Positions 1-5,482 of a stretch of 5,482 nt of DNA are shown in pieces. The stretch lies in NCBI GenBank assembly GCA_036005125.1, contig DASYQV010000195.1:1-5482 (forward strand), given 5' to 3'. The position numbers and the translations under genes are program-made. This DNA is from DASYQV01 sp036005125 (GTDB lineage: Bacteria > Acidobacteriota > Vicinamibacteria > Vicinamibacterales > UBA2999). Below the pieces are notes generated by a model. The model was not told where the DNA came from. It did not search any database and was given only the letters and a program-made list of their open reading frames with translations. Every line of letters begins with the position of its first letter. The first letter of the stretch is position 1.

Positions 1-1019
1 GGGTCGACCCTGACTGGCCGAAGATTCCGAACAACTGGATCTTCGGGCCCGTCACGTCAATCCGCGTCGACGAGGACGATCACGTCTGGATCCTGCAGCG
101 TCCCCGCAGCGTCCGGGCCGATCAGAAGGCCCACGCGGCTCCGCCGGTCCTGGAGTTCGACGCGGCGGGGAATTTTCTCCGGGGATGGGGCGGCCCGGGC
201 GACGGATACGACTGGCCGGAGAACGAGCACGGGTTCGATCTGGATCCCAGCGGCTTCGTCTGGATCACCGGCAACAACCCCAACTTCGGCCGCTCGCGGC
301 CGAATCAGACCTACGACGACATGCTGCTCAAGTTCACGAAGAGGGGCAAGTTCGTGATGCAGATCGGTGGACGGAACAGGAGCAGCGGGGCGAGGGATAC
401 GAAAAACGTCCACGAGGCGGCCGAGTGCGCGTTCTCGAAGAAGACGAACGAGATCTTCGTGGCCGACGGCTACGGCAACCGGCGCGTGATCGTCTTTGAC
501 GGCAGGACGGGCGCGTTCAGGCGGATGTGGGGCGCCTTCGGCAGACCACCCGAGGATCACCCCGCGGGGGTGCCATACGGCGAGCCGGGAAAATTCGATG
601 GCGGCGAGGGTCCCGAGCATTTCGGAATCGTGCATGCGGTTCGCGTGTCGAACGACGGACACGTCTATGTCGGCGATCGCGACAATCGTCGTGTCCAGGT
701 TTTCAGCCTGGACGGCAAGTACATCACACAGGTGTTCGTCAACATGGCGGCCGGCCCTTCGCGTACGGCGTGCGGCATTACGTTCTCGCCCGACGCGCAG
801 CAGAAGGTGATGTACGTCTGTGACTTCGATCACGGACGCATCTTCATGTTCGATCGCGGAACGCTCGCGCTGATTGGAACCTTCGGAACGCAGGGAAAGG
901 GCGTCGGCGAGTTCGTTGACGTGCACTACATCGCGACCGATTCGCGGGGCAACCTGTACTCGGCGGAAACAGCAGGCGGCCGCCGCGCCCAGAAGTTCCT
1001 GCTCAGGGGGACCTCCTGA
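1..1019 (+). CDS. Six-bladed NHL propeller, PAL-like (5' partial)
   Basis: The reading frame is open from base 3 (338 codons visible) to the TGA at 1017-1019. The first visible residues, VDPDWPKIPNNW, resemble the mature N-terminus of exported propellers of this family, so probably only a signal peptide and a few residues are missing. The ATG at 321 is internal, because blades 1 and 2 lie upstream of it. Six blades can be read, at about residues 17-62, 76-122, 139-179, 211-246, 256-296 and 308-336; blade 4 (VSNDGHVYVGDRDNRRVQVF) is a textbook NHL repeat. Compared from memory with rat PAL, the candidate active-site residues are R33 (ILQR), H76 (EHGF), Y157 (ADGYGNRR), H211 (VHAV), R226 (GDRDN) and H308 (VHYI). 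The three His begin alternate blades, as the PAL zinc ligands do. The residue after the last His is Tyr, where PAL has Asp. I infer a periplasmic or extracellular lyase-like or binding protein. The fold is secure; the substrate and activity are unknown. Confidence 0.9.
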   Translation, partial: VDPDWPKIPNNWIFGPVTSIRVDEDDHVWILQRPRSVRADQKAHAAPPVLEFDAAGNFLRGWGGPGDGYDWPENEHGFDLDPSGFVWITGNNPNFGRSRPNQTYDDMLLKFTKRGKFVMQIGGRNRSSGARDTKNVHEAAECAFSKKTNEIFVADGYGNRRVIVFDGRTGAFRRMWGAFGRPPEDHPAGVPYGEPGKFDGGEGPEHFGIVHAVRVSNDGHVYVGDRDNRRVQVFSLDGKYITQVFVNMAAGPSRTACGITFSPDAQQKVMYVCDFDHGRIFMFDRGTLALIGTFGTQGKGVGEFVDVHYIATDSRGNLYSAETAGGRRAQKFLLRGTS

Positions 1020-1270
1020 AATTGTTTGCGTGTTTCGCCGAAGACTCCTGATCGTCGACACGCGCGGGCTTTCAGTCCGTACCGCCACCTTAAGTCTTCC
1101 TCCTGTATCGTGTCGCGCTGGCGGATGTTTTACGGTGGGAGACGTTTTCGTTGCGGGGAACTATCAGGGGACGGCCCGCAAACTGTCGCGGTCTGGGTAG
1201 ACCCGAACTGGCCAGGCGACACGATCTTCATCGACGTGCACTGTCGATAGGCCATCGCTGCTCGAGTCAG
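1020..1270. other. Intergenic stretch without a convincing gene
   Basis: This lies between the propeller stop codon and the palindrome at 1271. Short open frames exist, for example a TTG-initiated one at 1026-1250, but they have no Shine-Dalgarno sequence, no recognisable domain and Arg/Ser-rich composition typical of chance frames in GC-rich DNA. One short echo of the propeller N-terminus (VDPNWP, about 1198-1215) is noted separately. Nothing else is visible here. Confidence 0.6.
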
Positions 1271-1304
1271 GTATCGGGGCGGATCCGTGTATCCGCCCCG
1301 GTAC
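1271..1304. terminator. Strong palindrome between converging genes, probable bidirectional terminator
   Basis: The arms 1275-1284 (CGGGGCGGAT) and 1291-1300 (ATCCGCCCCG) are perfectly complementary around a 6-nt loop. The stem extends outwards by a G-U pair and three Watson-Crick pairs to 1271 and 1304, giving 14 bp. It sits between the rightward propeller gene and the leftward ATPase gene, 12 nt past the ATPase stop codon, which suits shared transcript ending. There is no T-tract on either side, so a classical intrinsic terminator is not proved. It may instead protect mRNA 3' ends, or be a REP-like element, since it has the same 34-nt length as the palindromes near 4529-4604. Confidence 0.5.
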
Positions 1305-1315
1305 TCCATCGCTCG

Positions 1316-2869
<1,554 letters not shown>

Positions 2870-2877
2870 TGAGTCAG

Positions 2878-2882
2878 CCTCC
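2878..2882 (-). promoter_or_regulatory. Ribosome binding site of the ATPase gene
   Basis: GGAGG on the minus strand, 8 nt before the ATG at 2869-2867. It has the same core and spacing as the site before the haem/copper gene on the other strand, and it fixes the ATPase start codon. Confidence 0.8.
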
Positions 2883-2893
2883 GTCCACGTCTA

Positions 2894-2947
2894 AACGCCG
2901 AGCACGCGGAGAACGATCTAAACGCCGAGAGCGCCGAGCACGCGGAG
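2894..2947. repeat. Six tandem 9-nt units, consensus NNCGCSGAG
   Basis: The units are AACGCCGAG (2894), CACGCGGAG (2903), the degenerate AACGATCTA (2912), AACGCCGAG (2921), AGCGCCGAG (2930) and CACGCGGAG (2939). There is also a higher-order pattern: TCTAAACGCCGAG occurs at 2890-2902 and 2917-2929, and a 17-nt stretch is identical at 2896-2912 and 2932-2948. The second block therefore looks like a copy of the first with one extra 9-mer. The array is just upstream of the ATPase ribosome binding site, in the leader or promoter zone of that gene, within the divergent intergenic region. No coding frame covers it convincingly. Confidence 0.85.
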
Positions 2948-3026
2948 ACTGTACAGGAAAGACTCAGCGGCCTCGGTGAGCTTTGCGTTTGAACCGTCTC
3001 CGCGCCCTCCAGAGCCCGAAAATGCC

Positions 3027-3056
3027 TTGACCGCTATTGGACGGCAGTTTTAGACT
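3027..3056 (+). promoter_or_regulatory. Candidate sigma70-type promoter for the haem/copper gene
   Basis: A -35-like TTGACC (3027-3032, five of six consensus bases) is followed 18 nt later by a -10-like TAGACT (3051-3056, four of six). Transcription would begin near 3063, leaving a leader of about 43 nt before the chosen ATG at 3106. The match is moderate and found by eye only, but the position fits the ribosome binding site and argues against starting translation at the TTG at 3037, which lies inside the spacer. Confidence 0.45.
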
Positions 3057-3092
3057 GGCGGCGTTGTCGATGGCGATAGTGTGTACCATGGC

Positions 3093-3097
3093 GGAGG
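3093..3097 (+). promoter_or_regulatory. Ribosome binding site that selects the ATG at 3106
   Basis: GGAGG ends 8 nt before the ATG at 3106. The other in-frame candidates are worse placed: the ATGs at 3070 and 3088 have no such site upstream, and the ATG at 3118 has a GGAG only 3 nt away. Confidence 0.7.
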
Positions 3098-3105
3098 CTA
3101 TCGTG

Positions 3106-4521
3106 ATGCCGGAGAGCATGAGGCGTTCCTGGCCGAAAATGGCGCGGATGGCCCTGACGGGCCTCGTCGGCGCGGGCGTGCTGGCTACGGCTGGCCTTGC
3201 GGCTGCGCAGACCGACACGCCGGCGCGCGTCACGTTTACGAAACACATCGCGCCCATCCTGCAGCGCTCGTGTCAGGGCTGCCATCGTCCCGGGTCAATC
3301 GGGCCGATGCCCTTGATCACGTACCAGGACGCTCGACCCTGGGCGAGAAGCATCAAGCTGAAGACCTCGCAGCGAGAGATGCCGCCCTGGTTCATCGAGA
3401 AGAACGTCGGCATTCAGAAGTTCAAGGATGACCCGTCGCTGAGCGATGAAGAGGTCGCGCTGATTGCGAAATGGGTCGACAACGGTGCGCCGCAAGGCGA
3501 TCCGGCGGACATGCCGCCCGCGCGCGTGTTCACCGACACCTCGAGATGGACCATCGGCGAGCCGGACCTCGTGGTCACATCGCCGGAACACACGCTCAAA
3601 GCGGTTGCCGCGGACTGGTATGGTCTGCTCGATTCGTCGCCGATCGGGTTGACCGAGGACCGCTACATCAAGGCGGTCGAGGTCAGGGAAGTCAGGCTGA
3701 AGGAGGCGGCGGTACGACGAGCCGCCGGCGATCTCAGCCTCTTCCTGGTCCATCATGCGGTGATCACCTCGCGGGAGCGGCTCCCCGACGATGTGATTGT
3801 CACGCAGACACAGAGCTCGTCGCCCCAGCGGCGCGGCGACAGCGATGCGTTCAGCATCACGTACGAGGTGGGACAGAACGCGACTATCTACCCGGATGAC
3901 CTCGGCGTGAGGCTCAAGGCGGGCTCGTCTCTCAACTGGGATTTGCACCTCCACTCGATGGGCATCGAGATGCCGTTCAAGATCGAGGTCGGGTTCAAAC
4001 TGCATCCGCCAGGCTATCGGCCGAAGTACACCGAGACCGGTGGGCTGGAGAGCTTTCTGACCTTCGACCTCGACATCCCGCAGGGCGAGCCGAACGTGAA
4101 GCTCGAAGGCATCATGCGGGTCGCCAAGCCCGGTATGCTCGCCACCTTCGAACCGCACCTTCACTCGAGCGGGAAGAGAATGTGCGTCGACGCGATTTAT
4201 CCGAGCGGGTTCGCCGAAACGCTCAATTGCGCCGGATACAACCACAACTGGGTCAAGGTGTACGTGTACCAGGACGATGTCGCGCCTCTCCTGCCGATAG
4301 GTACGCTTCTGAAAGTCACGGCGTGGTACGACAACACGGCGAGGAACCCGAGAGTGGTCGATCCCAGAAACTGGAAGGGCTACGGGAACCGCTCGATCGA
4401 TGACATGTTCCTGAACCTGTCACGGTTCGTCGCGATGACGAACGAGCAGTACAAGGAGGCCGTGGCCGCGCGGCAGGCGAGACAGCGCGTGCGCCAGAGC
4501 ACCGCCCAACAGCAGCCGTAA
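3106..4521 (+). CDS. Secreted haem-c/PHM-like copper monooxygenase fusion
   Basis: The protein has 471 residues from the ATG at 3106, chosen for GGAGG 8 nt upstream; the frame itself extends further 5'. A signal peptide is clear: basic MRRSWPKMARM, a hydrophobic core to about residue 31, and likely cleavage at AAA|Q34/35. Next is a small cytochrome c domain with CQGCH (56-60) and probable axial Met92 in REMPPW. The remainder resembles type II copper, ascorbate-dependent monooxygenases (PHM/dopamine beta-hydroxylase fold). H216-H217 (VHHAVI) and H281 (WDLHLHSMG) match the CuH ligands; H351 and H353 (PHLHSSGK) with M434 (IDDMF) match the CuM ligands. YNHNWVKVY and WYDNTARNP are also family-like. 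I infer a periplasmic oxidoreductase in which the haem feeds electrons to the copper site. The substrate is unknown. It is followed after 89 nt by an exported protein gene on the same strand. Confidence 0.9.
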   Translation: MPESMRRSWPKMARMALTGLVGAGVLATAGLAAAQTDTPARVTFTKHIAPILQRSCQGCHRPGSIGPMPLITYQDARPWARSIKLKTSQREMPPWFIEKNVGIQKFKDDPSLSDEEVALIAKWVDNGAPQGDPADMPPARVFTDTSRWTIGEPDLVVTSPEHTLKAVAADWYGLLDSSPIGLTEDRYIKAVEVREVRLKEAAVRRAAGDLSLFLVHHAVITSRERLPDDVIVTQTQSSSPQRRGDSDAFSITYEVGQNATIYPDDLGVRLKAGSSLNWDLHLHSMGIEMPFKIEVGFKLHPPGYRPKYTETGGLESFLTFDLDIPQGEPNVKLEGIMRVAKPGMLATFEPHLHSSGKRMCVDAIYPSGFAETLNCAGYNHNWVKVYVYQDDVAPLLPIGTLLKVTAWYDNTARNPRVVDPRNWKGYGNRSIDDMFLNLSRFVAMTNEQYKEAVAARQARQRVRQSTAQQQP

Positions 4522-4528
4522 GCTGATT

Positions 4529-4562
4529 TACGTAGGCCGCATCTAAAGATGCGGCCTACGTA
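4529..4562. repeat. 34-nt palindrome A, REP-like
   Basis: Two perfectly complementary 16-nt arms (4529-4544 and 4547-4562) flank a 2-nt centre; the left arm is TACGTAGGCCGCATCT. It begins 7 nt after the stop codon of the haem/copper gene. There is no T-tract, so it is more likely an mRNA-stabilising or REP-like element than a simple terminator, although partial termination is possible. Confidence 0.85.
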
Positions 4563-4570
4563 CATAGACG

Positions 4571-4604
4571 TACGTAGGCCGGGTCTTCAGACCCGGCGTG
4601 AGTA
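4571..4604. repeat. 34-nt palindrome B, REP-like, sister of palindrome A
   Basis: The length, 2-nt centre and opening TACGTAGGCCG are the same as in palindrome A, 8 nt downstream. The inner stem is 9 bp (4578-4586 with 4589-4597). The outer part pairs imperfectly, with a mismatch at 4577/4598 and another at 4574/4601. The element ends 6 nt before the start codon of the next gene. Its left arm can instead pair with the right arm of palindrome A: 4552-4562 with 4571-4581, 11 bp around an 8-nt loop. Confidence 0.8.
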
Positions 4605-4610
4605 CTCAGG

Positions 4611-5482
4611 ATGAGGACTCTCAAGCGATCATTCGTGCATGCGGCCGCACCGGCCGTTATTGTGCTCGGTGTCTCGTTCATCGCCGTGCAGTGGGCCGGT
4701 GGTCAGACCGCTTTCCGGAGCGGCCAGGACATCACTCCAGCCTTTGACGGTTGGGAGGAGAACCCCGACGGTACGTTCAACCTCGTCTTCGGGTACTTCA
4801 ATCGCAACTGGGATGAAGAGCTCGACATCCCGGTGGGGCCCGCCAACAACGTGGAACCGGGAGGGCCGGATCAAGGTCAGCCCACGCATTTTTTCCCCAG
4901 GCGGAACCGCTACGTGTTTCGCGTGAAGGTTCCAAGCGACTTCGGCAAGAAGGAGCTTGTCTGGACGCTCACCATCCGCGGAAAAACCAACAGGACATAT
5001 GCGTCGCTGAAACCGGAATACATTACCGACCCGCAACTGCAGCAGTTCGATATCGGCGACTTCGGTCACAACAACGCGAGGCTGCGCGCAAACACGCCGC
5101 CGGTTGTCAGCATCGAAGGACCTCTGGAGCGAACCGTCAAGCTCGGGGAGCCCTTGAAGCTGGTCGCAGAGGCGGGCGATGACGGAATCCCCCCGCCGAT
5201 GCCGGCGCCGACACGGCTCGTCGGCCGACACGGCGCGTGGGGCCTCAGGGTGGCATGGTTCGTCTACCGGGGTCCCGCCAGGGACGTCACGTTCGATCCC
5301 CCGCAATTCAACGTCTACCCAGACTACCGGCCTGAAAGTAACACGCCGTGGACGCCGGGTTGGCTTCCGCCGCCGCTCCCGTCGGACGGAAAGTTTCCGG
5401 TGACGGTCACGTTCCGCACGCCCGGTACCTTCACTATCCGGGTGATGGCGCACGACGGCGGCCTCAACGTCACGCAGGATGT
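4611..5482 (+). CDS. Exported protein with Ig-like domain, function unknown (3' partial)
   Basis: The frame is open from the ATG at 4611 to the window edge (290 codons plus 2 nt). An in-frame TGA at 4599 with no start codon between makes 4611 the first possible start. The N-terminus looks like a signal peptide: MRTLKRSF, a hydrophobic stretch at about residues 11-29, and possible cleavage near AGG|QT. Residues about 55-135 form a conserved-looking block with FNLVFGYFNRNWDEELDIP, GPDQGQPTHFFPRRNRYVF and ELVWTLTIRGKT. From about 163 a second, Ig-like beta domain begins at PPVVSIEGP, with AGDDGIPPP, LRVAWFVYRGP, VTFDP and a final VTFRTPGTFTIRVMAHDGG. I recall similar proteins beside haem/copper proteins in Acidobacteriota but cannot name a function. 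It has no catalytic motif that I recognise and may be a structural or binding partner of the upstream gene product. No good Shine-Dalgarno sequence is present; palindrome B lies immediately upstream. Confidence 0.85.
   Translation, partial: MRTLKRSFVHAAAPAVIVLGVSFIAVQWAGGQTAFRSGQDITPAFDGWEENPDGTFNLVFGYFNRNWDEELDIPVGPANNVEPGGPDQGQPTHFFPRRNRYVFRVKVPSDFGKKELVWTLTIRGKTNRTYASLKPEYITDPQLQQFDIGDFGHNNARLRANTPPVVSIEGPLERTVKLGEPLKLVAEAGDDGIPPPMPAPTRLVGRHGAWGLRVAWFVYRGPARDVTFDPPQFNVYPDYRPESNTPWTPGWLPPPLPSDGKFPVTVTFRTPGTFTIRVMAHDGGLNVTQD

Noticed and set aside
321..1019. Propeller gene starting at the ATG at 321
   Set aside because: The frame is open upstream to the window edge and encodes blades 1 and 2, including the conserved GNFLRGWGGPG and EHGFDLDPSGFVWI. 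The ATG is an internal methionine.
57..1088. Long minus-strand open frame opposite the propeller gene
   Set aside because: The plus strand encodes six clear NHL blades here. The antisense frame is Arg/Val/Glu-rich with no recognisable domain, as expected from GC-biased third codon positions.
1026..1250. Small 74-codon frame in the gap after the propeller gene
   Set aside because: It has a TTG start, no Shine-Dalgarno sequence, no domain and chance-like composition.
2949..2956. CTGTACAG palindrome in the divergent intergenic region, considered as an operator
   Set aside because: An 8-bp palindrome is too short to separate from chance, and it is not centred on the candidate promoter.
3037..3105. 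N-terminal extension of the haem/copper protein from the TTG at 3037
   Set aside because: The TTG lies in the spacer of the candidate promoter and would put about 50 residues, including a second weakly hydrophobic stretch, before signal-peptide cleavage. GGAGG with ideal spacing points to the ATG at 3106. The ATG at 3118 stays a fair alternative and gives the same mature protein.
3295..4245. Minus-strand open frame of 316 codons opposite the haem/copper gene
   Set aside because: The plus strand carries CXXCH and the copper-ligand motifs. The antisense product is His/Arg/Val-rich with no family resemblance and no ribosome binding site that I could see.
4629..5453. Minus-strand open frame of 274 codons at the right end
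   Set aside because: The plus-strand frame from 4611 has a signal peptide and an Ig-like domain. The antisense frame is Arg/Val/Pro-rich and resembles nothing.

Overview
The window looks like chromosomal DNA from a GC-rich environmental bacterium, most likely an Acidobacteriota of the Vicinamibacteria type. That placement is an inference. It rests on the strong G/C bias at third codon positions and on three secreted protein families that, from memory, are typical of that group: a propeller whose mature end begins VDPDWP, a haem-c/copper-monooxygenase fusion, and a GYFNRNW-type exported protein. No RNA gene, CRISPR array, transposase or phage gene is visible.

Layout. (1) Bases 1-1019, plus strand: the nearly complete mature part of a six-bladed NHL propeller resembling the peptidyl-alpha-hydroxyglycine alpha-amidating lyase (PAL) domain; its N-terminus lies outside the window. 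(2) 1020-1315: a gap with no convincing gene, ending in a strong palindrome that probably separates two converging transcripts. (3) 1316-2869, minus strand: a complete DUF853/YjgR-type HerA/FtsK-like ATPase. (4) 2870-3105: a divergent intergenic region with a 9-nt tandem repeat, a candidate sigma70 promoter and a good ribosome binding site for the rightward gene. (5) 3106-4521, plus strand: a secreted protein with an N-terminal haem-c domain and a PHM-like (peptidylglycine alpha-hydroxylating monooxygenase-like) type II copper monooxygenase region. (6) 4522-4610: two 34-nt palindromes that can also pair with each other. (7) 4611-5482, plus strand: an exported protein of unknown function with an Ig-like domain, running off the right edge.

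How the genes may work together. The exported haem/copper protein and the exported Ig-like protein are in tandem and probably co-transcribed, with the double palindrome acting on the mRNA between them. The left-hand propeller keeps residues that match the PAL active site, and the haem/copper protein keeps residues that match the PHM copper sites. In animals PHM and PAL are two halves of one peptide-amidating enzyme, so finding both types within 4.5 kb is the most interesting aspect of the window. They are not in one operon, because an antisense ATPase gene lies between them. A shared pathway is therefore a hypothesis only. The ATPase looks like an unrelated cytoplasmic housekeeping gene.
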